Below are positions 16,794 to 25,884 of a stretch of DNA of 64,000 nt, piece after piece (the first letter of the stretch is position 1; each line of letters begins with the position of its first letter). Location of the stretch: NCBI GenBank assembly GCA_963720695.1, contig CAVRGG010000007.1:248001-312000 (forward strand). The letters are read 5' to 3'. The stretch comes from UBA668 sp963720695. Its GTDB lineage: Bacteria; Actinomycetota; Acidimicrobiia; Acidimicrobiales; Ilumatobacteraceae. Under the pieces are notes generated by a model, which had not been told where the DNA came from, made no database searches, and saw only the letters and a program-made list of their open reading frames with translations. Both the position numbers and the translations under genes were made by a program.

Positions 16794-18062
16794 ATGAACC
16801 ATGCCTCTGTCGACAACCGATCCGATGTGGTGGTGGTGGGTGCGGGCCTCGCCGGCATCGCCGCCGCCCGCCTGCTACAGCGCCGCGGCCGATCCGTGGT
16901 CGTGATCGACGGCGCGTCGCCCGGAGGACGTGCGTCCACGGACGAGCGCGCAGGCTTCCTGTTCAACCGCGGCCCGCACGCGCTCTACCTCGGCGGACCC
17001 GCCCGCCGGGTGCTGGAGGACCTTGCGGTGCCGCTCGTCGGCGGCCCGCCGAGCTCCGACGGTGGGGGCACCATCGGTGATCGCATCGGCCGCCTTCCCT
17101 TCGGCGCCGCGTCGCTGGCACGGACGAACCTGGTCGGTTCCAGGGGCAAGGTCGCGCTCGGTCGTCTGCTCGCTCGCTTCGCCAAGGTGGACACCGCGAC
17201 ACTCGGGTCGATCACGTTCGCCGACTGGGTCGCAGATCAGGAACTTCCGCCCGATGCCGAGGCACTCGTCCACATGCTGTCTCGCGTGTCGTCGTACGCC
17301 AACGCACCGCAGTTGGCCAGTGCGGACGTGGTGGTCGCTCAGATGCAGATCGCGATGGCGCACGGGGTGCGGTATCTCCACGGAGGTTGGCAGTCGCTGG
17401 TGGACTCGTTGGCGGCCGGCGTGCGGATCGAGCGGCGCGCGGCCGTCGAGATCGGCAACGACGGCGCAGCGGTGGTGGTCCGCTGCGCGGACGACAGCCG
17501 GGTCATCGCCTCCGCGTGTGTGGTCGCCGCCGGCGGGCCTGCGGCAGCAGCGACGTTGCTCGGGCGAGCACCGTTCGATGTCGGGCCACCGGTCGAGGCG
17601 GCCTGCCTCGATCTGGGCACATCCCGTCCGTCCTCACCGGGCCTGCTGCTCGGGGTCGACCAGCCGCTCTACCTGTCGAACCACTGCCCTCCCGCCCGCC
17701 TCGCTCCGGACGGGCAGCACGTCGTCCACGTGGCTCGCTATCTGGCGCCCGACGACGCGGCGCCGTTCGACGCGCAGCGGGCCGAACTGCATGCCCACGC
17801 GGCGCGGGCCGGGCTCACCTCCGAGCACATCGTCCAGCAGCGCTACCTGCATCGGATGACGGTGGTGTCGGCGCTGGCGGTGGCGCGCAACGGCGGTCTG
17901 CCGGGTCGCCCGACCGTGAATGACTCGGGGTTGGATGGCGTCTTCCTCGCGGGCGACTGGGTCGGCCCCCACGGTCACCTGCTGGATGCGTCCATCGCCA
18001 GCGCGGAGGCGGCTGCCGAACGGGCGGACCGTGCCGTCGGGGCTGCCACACTGGTGCTCTGA
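16794..18062 (+). CDS. FAD-dependent oxidoreductase (NAD(P)-binding Rossmann amine-oxidase-like)
   Basis: A 422-residue flavoprotein: VVVGAGLAGIAAARLLQRRG (about residues 12-31) is the dinucleotide-binding loop, VVIDGASPGGRAST the second strand with the GG doublet of the amine oxidase/phytoene desaturase group, and GVFLAGDWVGPHGHLLDASI (about 383-402) the C-terminal FAD motif. I chose ATG 16794 over an upstream frame beginning at 16755 because the homologous part begins after it, AGAGG lies just upstream, and the ECF41-type promoter overlaps the upstream extension. It is coupled to the sigma factor (TGATG overlap). ECF41 genes usually neighbour carboxymuconolactone decarboxylases, oxidoreductases or epimerases; this is the oxidoreductase case. 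Confidence 0.8.
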   Translation: MNHASVDNRSDVVVVGAGLAGIAAARLLQRRGRSVVVIDGASPGGRASTDERAGFLFNRGPHALYLGGPARRVLEDLAVPLVGGPPSSDGGGTIGDRIGRLPFGAASLARTNLVGSRGKVALGRLLARFAKVDTATLGSITFADWVADQELPPDAEALVHMLSRVSSYANAPQLASADVVVAQMQIAMAHGVRYLHGGWQSLVDSLAAGVRIERRAAVEIGNDGAAVVVRCADDSRVIASACVVAAGGPAAAATLLGRAPFDVGPPVEAACLDLGTSRPSSPGLLLGVDQPLYLSNHCPPARLAPDGQHVVHVARYLAPDDAAPFDAQRAELHAHAARAGLTSEHIVQQRYLHRMTVVSALAVARNGGLPGRPTVNDSGLDGVFLAGDWVGPHGHLLDASIASAEAAAERADRAVGAATLVL

Positions 18063-18940
18063 TGACCGCCGACGACGTCTTCGAGGCCGAGCGGCCGCGA
18101 CTGCGCGGTGTCGGCTACCGCATGCTCGGGTCGATGACCGACGCGGAGGACGTGGTCCAGGACACCTGGTTGCGCTGGCATCGCCTGGGCGACGCGGATC
18201 GCGCTGCGATCGAGCGGCCGGCCGCGTGGTTGACCACCACGGCCTCGCGGATCGCCATCGACAAGCTGAAGTCCGCGCAGCACCAGCGCGAGCGGTACGT
18301 CGGCCCGTGGCTGCCTGAGCCGCTCCTCACCGACGGCGACCCGGCGCAGTCCGTCGAACTCGCTGAATCGTTGACGATCGGGTTCCTCGCCGTCCTCGAG
18401 CGCCTCGGCCCGGTGGAGCGAGCCGTGTTCCTCTTGGCGGACGTCTTCGGGGAGCCCTTCTCGGCGATCGCGCCGGTCGTCGATCGATCCGAGGACGCGT
18501 GCCGCCAGATCGCCGCGCGCGCGAGACGAAGGGTTCGCGAGGAGCGTCGCCGCTTCGAGCCCGACGCGGGTCGCTCGGAGGAGTTGGTGCAGTCGTTCGT
18601 CGCGGCATGCACGGTGGGCACGTTCGAGGAGTTCCGCAAGGTCCTCGCCGACGACGTGGTGATGGTGAGCGACGGCGGCTCCAGGGTCCACGCCGCCCGC
18701 AGGCCCGTGATCGGCCTGCATCGCGTCAGCCGGCTGCTCGGTTCGATCGCGAAGCGGATTCCGATGGACGCGTCGCTCGAGTTCCATCGCGTCAACGGCG
18801 AGCCCGGCCTCCTGATGCTGCGCCACGGTCGCCCGTGGTACGTCATTGCGTTCGAGGTGCACGACGAGCGGATCGTCGGGATCCGACTGGTCATCAACCC
18901 GGACAAGCTCGAGCGGATCGGCGGCGTGGCCACTCTCTAG
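18062..18940 (+). CDS. ECF41-group RNA polymerase sigma factor (SigJ-like)
   Basis: A 292-residue ECF sigma factor. Sigma region 2 includes YRMLGSMTDAEDVVQDTWLR (about 18-37), and region 4 ERLGPVERAVFLLADVF. The ECF41 hallmarks are present: WLPEPL in the linker, DGGSRV at the start of the C-terminal SnoaL-like domain and NPDKL near the end. In this group the fused C-terminal domain replaces an anti-sigma factor by holding the sigma domains in check until a signal arrives; the signal is not known. The ATG overlaps the oxidoreductase stop by one base. A matching promoter stands upstream of that partner gene. Confidence 0.9.
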   Translation: MTADDVFEAERPRLRGVGYRMLGSMTDAEDVVQDTWLRWHRLGDADRAAIERPAAWLTTTASRIAIDKLKSAQHQRERYVGPWLPEPLLTDGDPAQSVELAESLTIGFLAVLERLGPVERAVFLLADVFGEPFSAIAPVVDRSEDACRQIAARARRRVREERRRFEPDAGRSEELVQSFVAACTVGTFEEFRKVLADDVVMVSDGGSRVHAARRPVIGLHRVSRLLGSIAKRIPMDASLEFHRVNGEPGLLMLRHGRPWYVIAFEVHDERIVGIRLVINPDKLERIGGVATL

Positions 18941-18950
18941 GCTCCCTCGG

Positions 18951-20276
18951 ATGAGCACCCATCCGTTCGCCGACCGCCCGTTGCCGACCTGGTACGACGA
19001 GGCCAAGTTCGGCATCTTCATCCACTGGGGTCCGTACGCCGTGCCCTGCTATGCGCCCGTCGATCGCGACATGGGCGACCTGATGCGGGCGGGCGACTGG
19101 GCCGAGGTGTTCAAGTGGAGCCCGTACACCGAGTGGTACCTCAACTCGTGGTCGATCGAAGGCAGCCCGACCGCTGCGCATCACGTCGAGACGTACGGCG
19201 ACCGCACCTATGCGAGCTTCGTGGAGGAGTTCCACGCCCGCTCGAACGGTGTCGACGTCGGCTCGTGGTCCGACCTCTTCGCGCAGGCAGGTGCGCGTTA
19301 CGTGGTGCCGGTGACCAAGCATCACGACGGCTACCTCATGTGGCAGAGCGACATTCCGAATCCGTTTCGCACGGGGTGGATGGCCGAGCGGGATCACATC
19401 CGCGAGCTGTCCGATGCAGTTCGGGCTCGCGGCATGCGCATGGGTCTGTACTACTCCGGCGGGCTCGACTGGACGTTTCAGGAACCACCGATCCGCGATC
19501 TCGCCAGCTTGTTCACCAACATCCCCTCCACACCGGAGTACGCCGACTACGCGACTGCGCATGTGCACGAACTCATCGCCCGCTTCTCGCCGAGCGTGCT
19601 GTGGAACGACATCGGCTGGCCGTTCAACCTGGACCCCAACGACATCCTGTCGCACTACTACGGCGCCGTCCCCGACGGTGTCGTGAACGACCGCTTCAAC
19701 ATGATCGCCGTCGCGCAGGGCGCGCTCCACGCCGACTTCACGACCCCGGAGTACAGCACGACGGCGTCGGATCGCAAGTGGGAGGTGTGCCGCGGGATCG
19801 GCCGCAGCTTCGGGTACAACCGGATGGAACACGAAGGGACCTTCCCGACCGTCGACGAGAACATCTGGATGCTCGCCGACATCGTCTCGCGCGGCGGCAA
19901 CCTGCTGCTCAACGTCGGCCCGTCGGCGGACGGGCAGATCCCGATGGCGCAGGTCGTGCGGCTCACCGCGCTCGGGTGGTGGCTCCGTGTCAACGGCGAT
20001 GCGATCTACGGCACCACGGGCGGGGGCACCGCGACGACCGCCGATGGCCGGCCGGTCGGCTTCACCCATCGCGGCACCACCACGTTCGTGATCGTCAAGG
20101 GCGCCCCGGCGGGCGAGGTCCGGTTCCCGTGTGCGGCCCCGGCCGAGGGTGCTGAGGTCCGCATGCTCGGCAACGACCGGGCCCTGCCCCATCGCTGGCA
20201 CGACGGCGAGCTTCGGATCGAACTCCCGGATCACCTGCCCGCAGCGCCGGCCACGGTCTTTTCGGTCGCCAACTAA
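18951..20276 (+). CDS. GH29 alpha-L-fucosidase family protein
   Basis: A 441-residue glycoside hydrolase. The N-terminal part has WYDEAKFGIFIHWGPYAVPC (13-32), then YVVPVTKHHDGYLMW, LYYSGGLDW and LWNDIGWP, in which D220 is the expected catalytic nucleophile. GGNLLLNVGPSADGQIP is the conserved family block before the C-terminal beta domain. There is no signal peptide, so it should act in the cytoplasm on imported or endogenous alpha-fucosides. No fucose transporter or catabolic genes lie nearby. TAGGCT (18938-18943) 7 bases before the ATG suggests its own leaderless transcript, inside the stretch between the two sigma-factor modules. Confidence 0.9.
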   Translation: MSTHPFADRPLPTWYDEAKFGIFIHWGPYAVPCYAPVDRDMGDLMRAGDWAEVFKWSPYTEWYLNSWSIEGSPTAAHHVETYGDRTYASFVEEFHARSNGVDVGSWSDLFAQAGARYVVPVTKHHDGYLMWQSDIPNPFRTGWMAERDHIRELSDAVRARGMRMGLYYSGGLDWTFQEPPIRDLASLFTNIPSTPEYADYATAHVHELIARFSPSVLWNDIGWPFNLDPNDILSHYYGAVPDGVVNDRFNMIAVAQGALHADFTTPEYSTTASDRKWEVCRGIGRSFGYNRMEHEGTFPTVDENIWMLADIVSRGGNLLLNVGPSADGQIPMAQVVRLTALGWWLRVNGDAIYGTTGGGTATTADGRPVGFTHRGTTTFVIVKGAPAGEVRFPCAAPAEGAEVRMLGNDRALPHRWHDGELRIELPDHLPAAPATVFSVAN

Positions 20277-20288
20277 CATTCGACGAGT

Positions 20289-20315
20289 GGTCGAAATCCG
20301 ATCGGGCGGATCGTC
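20289..20315 (+). promoter_or_regulatory. Candidate ECF42-type promoter (GGTCGA-N17-CGTC)
   Basis: GGTCGA at 20289-20294, then 17 bases, then CGTC at 20312-20315. ECF42 promoters are reported, from memory, to have TGTCGA and a CGTC-like -10. The site lies about 49 bases before the ATG of the DGPF gene, leaving room for a leader with a strong Shine-Dalgarno (AGGAGG, 20352-20357). One base differs in the -35 hexamer, so the call is moderate. Confidence 0.45.
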
Positions 20316-20363
20316 GCACCAGTGACGCCCCGCCCGGGGTGCACGTTGCACAGGAGGATCACC

Positions 20364-20732
20364 ATGCCCCGTTATGCCGCTCTCATCTACGGCGACCTCG
20401 CCGATGACTCATCGATCGGCGCGGCTGCGCGCGCCGACATCCATCGCGAGTACTTCGACTTCGGCGATCGCGCCGCGGCCGCCGGAGTACTGGCCGGTGG
20501 CGAAGCACTCCAACCCCCCTCGGCTGCCACGACCGTGCGAGTGCGCGGCGGCAAGGGTGGAGAGGTGGTCACCACCGACGGACCGTTCGCGGAGACCAAG
20601 GAGGTGCTCGGCGGGTTCTACCTCATCGACGCCGCCGACCTCGACGAGGCCATCCGCTGGGCCGCCCAGATTCCCGGTGCGTGGCTCGGCTCGGTCGAGG
20701 TGCGGCCGGTGTTCGACTTCTCCGGGTCCTGA
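20364..20732 (+). CDS. YCII-related DGPF-domain protein
   Basis: A 122-residue protein of the YCII/DGPF family: MPRYAALIYGDLADD at the start, and the eponymous TTDGPFAETKEVLGGFYLI at about residues 69-87. The ferredoxin-like fold is known from YciI, but the role of DGPF proteins is unknown. AGGAGG at 20352-20357, six bases before the ATG, is one of the few textbook ribosome binding sites in the window. The ECF42 sigma gene begins 9 bases after its stop. DGPF genes are the standing partners of ECF42 sigma factors and probably their main targets. Confidence 0.9.
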   Translation: MPRYAALIYGDLADDSSIGAAARADIHREYFDFGDRAAAAGVLAGGEALQPPSAATTVRVRGGKGGEVVTTDGPFAETKEVLGGFYLIDAADLDEAIRWAAQIPGAWLGSVEVRPVFDFSGS

Positions 20733-20741
20733 CGTCGGAAC

Positions 20742-21971
20742 GTGAGCGATTCGTTCGACCGGATGGTGCGTGACGAGGGTGGCCGGGTGTTGGCCACCCT
20801 CGTCCGCCTCACGGGCGACATCACCCTGGCCGAGGACTCTGTCCAGGATGCGGTCGTCGAGGCGCTGCGCAGATGGCCGGTCGACGGCGTCCCGGCGAAC
20901 CCGGGCGCTTGGCTCACCACGGTGGCGCGCAACCGCGCTCTCGACGTGTTGCGCCGGGAGGCGAAGCGCACCAAGAAGGAAGCCGACGCGGTGCTGCTCG
21001 ACGAGATGACCACCGCGTTCGCCGAGCGCACCACGGACTCGATGGTGCGCGACGACATCCTGCGACTGGTGTTCACGTGCTGCCACCCCGCGCTGTCGAT
21101 GGACGCGCGGGTCGCCCTGTCGTTGAGGATCCTGTGCGGCATGAGCACGGTCGAGATCGCACGGGTGTTCCTCGTGTCCGACACGACGATGGGTCAGCGC
21201 ATCAGCCGCGCGAAGAAGAAGATCGCCACCGCGCACATCCCCTATCGGGTGCCAGCGGATCACGAGCTCCCGGATCGGCTGGCGGCGGTGCTGGTGGTGG
21301 TGCAGGCGATCATCACAGCCGGACATCATGCGCCGGAAGGTCGGCTCGATGCTCGGATCGACCTGGCCGAGGAAGGCATTCGCCTCGCCCGTCTGCTGCA
21401 CGACCTGATGCCCGACGAGCCCGAGTGTGCGGGCTTGCTGGCCCTCGCACTGGCGACCCACGCTCGCCGCGACGCTCGCCTCGATGACGCCGGTGAGGTC
21501 GTGCTGCTGGCGGCGCAGGATCGGGGCCGCTGGCACCTCGACGAGATCGCCGAGGCCGAGCGGGTGCTCGACGCGGCCATGCATCGCCGACGGGTGGGCC
21601 CCTACCAATTGCAGGCCGCCATCTCGATCCTGCACGACCTGGCGCGCACGTACGAGGAGACCGACTGGCCGCAGATCGCGGCGCTGTACAACGTGCTCGA
21701 GGTCATGTGGCCGACGCCGGTGGTGCGCGTCAACCGGGCGGTCGCGGTCGCCGAGGCCGACGGAGCCGATGCCGGTCTGCGGCTCCTCGACGAACTCGAC
21801 GACGCCGACGTCGCGAGTTGGCACCTCTACTGGAGCACCCGGGGTGAGCTGCTCTCGCGCACCGGCCGCGGGGTCGAGGCGCGCGCTGCGTTCGATCGAG
21901 CCCTGGAGTGCGCGCCGAACGACAGTGACCGCCGATTCCTCGAACGACGCCGCGGCGAGGTCAGCCCGTGA
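20742..21971 (+). CDS. ECF42-group RNA polymerase sigma factor
   Basis: The 409-residue protein has an N-terminal sigma part (region 2 LAEDSVQDAVVEALRRWP; region 4 RILCGMSTVEIARVFLVSD) and a long C-terminal extension (about residues 185-409) made of helices resembling TPRs. This layout and the paired DGPF gene define ECF42. The extension contains ARTYEETDWPQIAALYNVL and ends with ALECAPNDSDRRFLERRRG, both typical. In ECF42 the extension is needed for activity and there is no anti-sigma factor. The start is GTG. The last 11 bases overlap the convergent oxidoreductase gene. An unusual 13-bp hairpin lies near the 5' end of the coding sequence. Confidence 0.9.
   Translation: MSDSFDRMVRDEGGRVLATLVRLTGDITLAEDSVQDAVVEALRRWPVDGVPANPGAWLTTVARNRALDVLRREAKRTKKEADAVLLDEMTTAFAERTTDSMVRDDILRLVFTCCHPALSMDARVALSLRILCGMSTVEIARVFLVSDTTMGQRISRAKKKIATAHIPYRVPADHELPDRLAAVLVVVQAIITAGHHAPEGRLDARIDLAEEGIRLARLLHDLMPDEPECAGLLALALATHARRDARLDDAGEVVLLAAQDRGRWHLDEIAEAERVLDAAMHRRRVGPYQLQAAISILHDLARTYEETDWPQIAALYNVLEVMWPTPVVRVNRAVAVAEADGADAGLRLLDELDDADVASWHLYWSTRGELLSRTGRGVEARAAFDRALECAPNDSDRRFLERRRGEVSP
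20772..20804 (+). repeat. Perfect 13-bp inverted repeat inside the ECF42 sigma gene
   Basis: GACGAGGGTGGCC (20772-20784) and GGCCACCCTCGTC (20792-20804) are perfect complements around a 7-base loop. The hairpin begins 30 bases after the GTG start. No U-tract follows, so it is not a canonical terminator. It could slow translation or transcription early in the gene, or be chance in GC-rich coding sequence. Confidence 0.6.
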
Positions 21972-24900
21972 GGGCCGACAGCCGGATGCGCAACTCGTCT
22001 CGATAGGCCGCCGCCCGCTCGAGCTTCAAGTGCTCGTACCCGCGCACGCGGTCCGGCAGCGACGCGATCTGCACCGCGTCGGCGAGGGTCGTGTCATCCA
22101 GATGAGCGAGCAACGTGTCGACCGCCTCGATGTACTCGGGGATCATCGCCCGTTCCACCCGGCGGACCTTCGCCCATCCCGGTACGTCGAGGAAGGTGCC
22201 GCGCAGACGGCGCATCGATCGCAGCACGACGAACGCGGGAGTCGCCCAACGGCCGAGTCGCATCTTGTGGCGCATGCCCATCGCTCGCAACATCGGTGGG
22301 TGGAGCATCCAGGTCACCTTCGCTCCGGTTCCGCCGACGGCCTCCGCCTGCGCTCGTGCCTCGGGCAGCAGGAGCAGCCGAGCCACCTCGTACTCGTCCT
22401 TGTACGCCATCAACTTGTACAGGTTCCGGGCCACCGCATCGGTGAGCTCAGGATGACCGGCAGCCGCCACCCGATCGACCACCGCGAGGTATCTGGCTGC
22501 GTACTTCGCGGACTGGTAGGCGGTGAGGTCGGCGGCCAGGCGGTCACGCAGCGGAAGCTCGTCGGCGGGCGGTCCGAATCCTGCGGCGACCTCCACGGAT
22601 GCGGGATCGGCGACCCAGGCGCGACCCCAGTCGAAGGCGGCGAGGTTCTTCTGCACCGCCACCCCGTTGAGCTCGATCGCCCGCTCGACGGTGTCGGGAG
22701 CCACGGGGATGAGGCCGGCCTGCACGGCGACACCCACCATGAACACGTTGACCGTGCTGTCGTCGCCGAGGAGGGCGACCACGAGGCGCTGCGCGTCGAC
22801 GCGCAGGTTGGAACGGGTGTTGGCGTCGAGTCGATCGGTGATCTCGCCGATGGGGTACGCCCGATCCGGGATGGATGACCATCGACCCGGTGGGCACCGT
22901 GGCGGTGTTGGCGACGACCACCGTGCGGTCGGTCGAGGTGCTCCGCATCGTCGAATCGATGCCGGCCACCAGTTGATCGAAGGCGATCAGGACATCGACG
23001 GAACCCTCCGTCGCCTTGTTCGAGGGATGGGGTGCGACGCGCGAGATCCGCACGTCGCTCACCACCGGGCCGGCCTTCTGGCTGAGCCCGGTCTGGTCGA
23101 GCCCGCGGACGTGGAAGCCCTGCAGCATCGCGGCCGTACCGAGGATCTGGCTCGTGGTCACCACCCCCGTGCCGCCGATGCCGCTCATGCGGATCGTGCA
23201 CTCCTGGTCGTCGTTGCGGGGCGGGACCGGTAGTTGCACGGGCACGGTCGGAAGACGTCTTGTCGGGGACCCTCGCCCCTTGCCGGGGACCACCGTCATG
23301 AACGCGGGGCAGTCGCCCTCGAGGCATGACAGGTCGAAGTTGCACGACCCCTGGTCGATCCGGGTCTTGCGGCCGAACGCGGTGTCGGTGGGCTGCACCG
23401 AGAGGCAGTTGCTCTTGTCGCCGCAGTCGCCGCATCCCTCGCAGACGCGCTCGTTGATGACGACCTTGAACTTCGGCTGCTCGATCTTGTTGCGCTTGCG
23501 GTCGCGCCGCTTCTCCGCGGCGCAACGCTGATCGTGGATGAGGACCGTGGTGCCCGGGATCATCGACAGCACCTCCTGCGCCTCGATGAGGCGCGTGCGG
23601 CCCCAGACCTTGAGCCCCGGCGGCATGTCGGCCGCCTTGTACCGGGACAGGTCATCGGTGGTGACGATGATGTGCTGGACGCCCTCCGCCTGGAGGACCT
23701 TCACGAGCGAGATCACGTCGAGCTGTCCGAACGGGTCCTGCCCGCCCGTCATCGCCACCGCACCGTTGTAGAGGATCTTGTAGGTGATGTTCGCTCCGTT
23801 GGCGACGGCGGCGCGGATCGCGGACAGACCGGAGTGGAAGAGCGTGCCGTCACCGATGTTCTGGATGAGGTGCTCGTCGTCGACGAACGGGGCCATGCCG
23901 AACCACTGGGCGCCCTCGTTGCCCATCGCCGTGAGTCCCACGATGTGGCCGACGCGCTCGGGCTCCATCAGCAACACCATCGTGTGGCAGCCGATCCCGG
24001 CGCCCACGAGCGCGCCGTCGGGGACCTTGGTGGAGGAGTTGTGCGGGCAGCCCGAGCAGAAGTACGGCTGGCGGGACACCGACAGCGGGATCAGCGCGCG
24101 AGGCGCCGGCGGAGGTGGCGCCAGGCGGTCGGCCAGCCGTACGCCGAGACGACGGCGCAGCAGGGGAGCGATCGAGTCCGCCTCCAGCGTGCCGGTGAAC
24201 GGGAACAGCGGCGACTCGTCGGGTTCCCGTTTCCCGCAGACCACGGGGTGATCGGCGCGTCCGAAGAGGGCGTCCTTCACCAGCCATTCGAGGTTCTGCG
24301 CCTTCTCCTCGATGACGATGATCTCGGCCAGTCCCTCGGCGAACTCCCGTACCTGGCCGATGTCGAGCGGAACGGGCATCCCCAGTTTGAACAGGCGGAT
24401 GCCCGCATCTCGGATCGCGTCGTGGTCACCGAAGCCGAGCAGCCGCAGTGCCTCGAGCGTCTCGTGATACGTGTGCCCGCTGGCGACGATGCCGACCCAG
24501 TCGTGCGGGCCGCGAACCGGGATCGTGTTGAGGTGGTTCAGCACGCCGTATTCGCGGGCGAGCTTCAGACGGACCTCGTGGAACTCACGCTCCATCTCCA
24601 GCGAGTACGGCGTGAGCACCTGCCCCGACGGGTGCGGGACCCACAGCTTTCCGTCGATCTCCATGGTGGGCACGATCGGCGTGATGCGCTCGGGGTGCAC
24701 CTCGATCGATCCGGTGCCGTCGGCGACCGCCTCGACGACCTTCACGCTCGCCCAGACGCCGCATGCCCGGGACATGGCGATGGCATGGCGACCGAGGTCG
24801 ATGGCTTCCTGGACGTCGCCGGGATAGATGATCGGCATGTTGAGATCGACCAGCGTCGCGCCGCTCGACGAGGGCAGCGTGCTGCTCTTCGCATTGGGGT

Positions 24901-25348
24901 CGTCGCCCACGAGCGCGATCGCGCCGCCGAGGTGCGATGTCCCGGCGAACGTGGCGTGACGCAGCGCGTCGCTCGCCCGGTCCAGCCCCGGCGCCTTGCC
25001 GTACCAGATGCCGATGATCCCGTCGTAGCGGCACGAATCCAGCGTGACCGCGAGCTGGGAACCCATCACCGCGGTGGCCGCCAGTTCCTCGTTGAGCGCC
25101 GGCTGCATCACCAACCGGAGGCCCTCGGCGTCGGCCAGTGCCGCAGCGGCCGCGACGTCGCGGTCGTAGCCGGCGAGGGGGCTGCCGGGATAGCCGGTGA
25201 CGTACGCGGCCGTCGTCAGTCCCGCCCGACGGTCGGCACGGAGTTGCTCGTAGGGCAACCTCGCCAGCGCCTGCGACCCGCTGAGGAACACCCGACCATC
25301 GTCGAGTCGATATCGGTCGGACAACTCATACGTGTCGATCACGGCCAC
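21961..25348 (-). CDS. Fused indolepyruvate ferredoxin oxidoreductase family protein, frame broken by one extra base
   Basis: A long 2-oxoacid:ferredoxin oxidoreductase with all parts in one chain. The N-terminal pyrimidine-binding part has YVTGYPGSPLAGYD (about 48-61). The TPP domain includes GCPHNSSTKVPDG and IGDGTLFHSGLSA. An iron-sulfur segment follows (CEGCGDCGDKSNC, then DLSCLEGDCPAF), and then a gamma domain (SGIGGTGVVTTSQILG). At about 22866 (CCCGG context) the frame slips, and the C-terminal part continues in the next frame as AYPIGEITDRLDANTRSNLR up to the stop at 21961. The span is 3388 bases; without one base it encodes 1128 residues, normal for the family. It would oxidise aryl- or branched-chain 2-oxoacids to acyl-CoA and reduce ferredoxin. 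The GTG start at 25348 precedes MAVIDTYELSDRY. Confidence 0.85.
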
Positions 25349-25401
25349 CCGCCCATGTTGCCATCTTCTGACGGTGACCGTGCGCGGACCAGAATGTCCC
25401 C

Positions 25402-25881
25402 ATGTCCAGCCGTGCGATCGTGAGCCTCTCCGCGGCAGGCGTCCCGTTCACGGTGCACGAGTTCTCCCATGTGCCCGGCGAGCGCAACTACGGCCTGGTC
25501 GCGGCCGAGGCGCTGGGCGTCGAGTCGGATCGCGTCTTCAAGACGCTCGTCGCCAACCTCACCACCGAGCGCGGGACCGAGCAGGTGGTGGGGATCGTGC
25601 CCGTCAGCGGCCAGCTGTCGTTGCGAGAGCTGGCAGCGGCGCTCGGCGGCAAGCGGGCGGAGATGTGTCCCGCCGAGGTCGCCGAGCGGATCACGGGGTA
25701 CGTGGTGGGCGGCATCAGCCCGTTCGGTCAGAAGAAGCGGTTGCGGACCGCCATCGACGAGACGTGCGTCCTCTTCGAGACGGTCTTCGTGAGCGGCGGC
25801 AAGCGCGGGCTGGACCTCGAGATCGCACCCGACGAGCTGGTCCGCGTGCTGGACGCCGTGGTGGCGCCGATCGCTGCCTGA
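25402..25881 (+). CDS. YbaK/EbsC-type aminoacyl-tRNA deacylase
   Basis: A 159-residue protein of the YbaK (Cys-tRNA(Pro) deacylase) group: VPFTVHEFSHVPGERNYG at about 14-31, then DRVFKTLVANL with the conserved lysine (K50) used in tRNA deacylation, and GYVVGGISPFGQKKRLRT, the glycine-rich substrate loop. It would hydrolyse Cys from mischarged tRNA(Pro) in the cytoplasm. It stands alone: divergent from the ferredoxin oxidoreductase, and ending 3 bases from the convergent ABC permease gene. Confidence 0.88.
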   Translation: MSSRAIVSLSAAGVPFTVHEFSHVPGERNYGLVAAEALGVESDRVFKTLVANLTTERGTEQVVGIVPVSGQLSLRELAAALGGKRAEMCPAEVAERITGYVVGGISPFGQKKRLRTAIDETCVLFETVFVSGGKRGLDLEIAPDELVRVLDAVVAPIAA

Positions 25882-25884
25882 GGG

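Noticed and set aside
23534..25423. A 629-residue plus-strand open frame
   Set aside because: It is antisense to the ferredoxin oxidoreductase gene, with low-complexity GC-driven composition and no family motifs; many such shadows exist in this GC-rich window.
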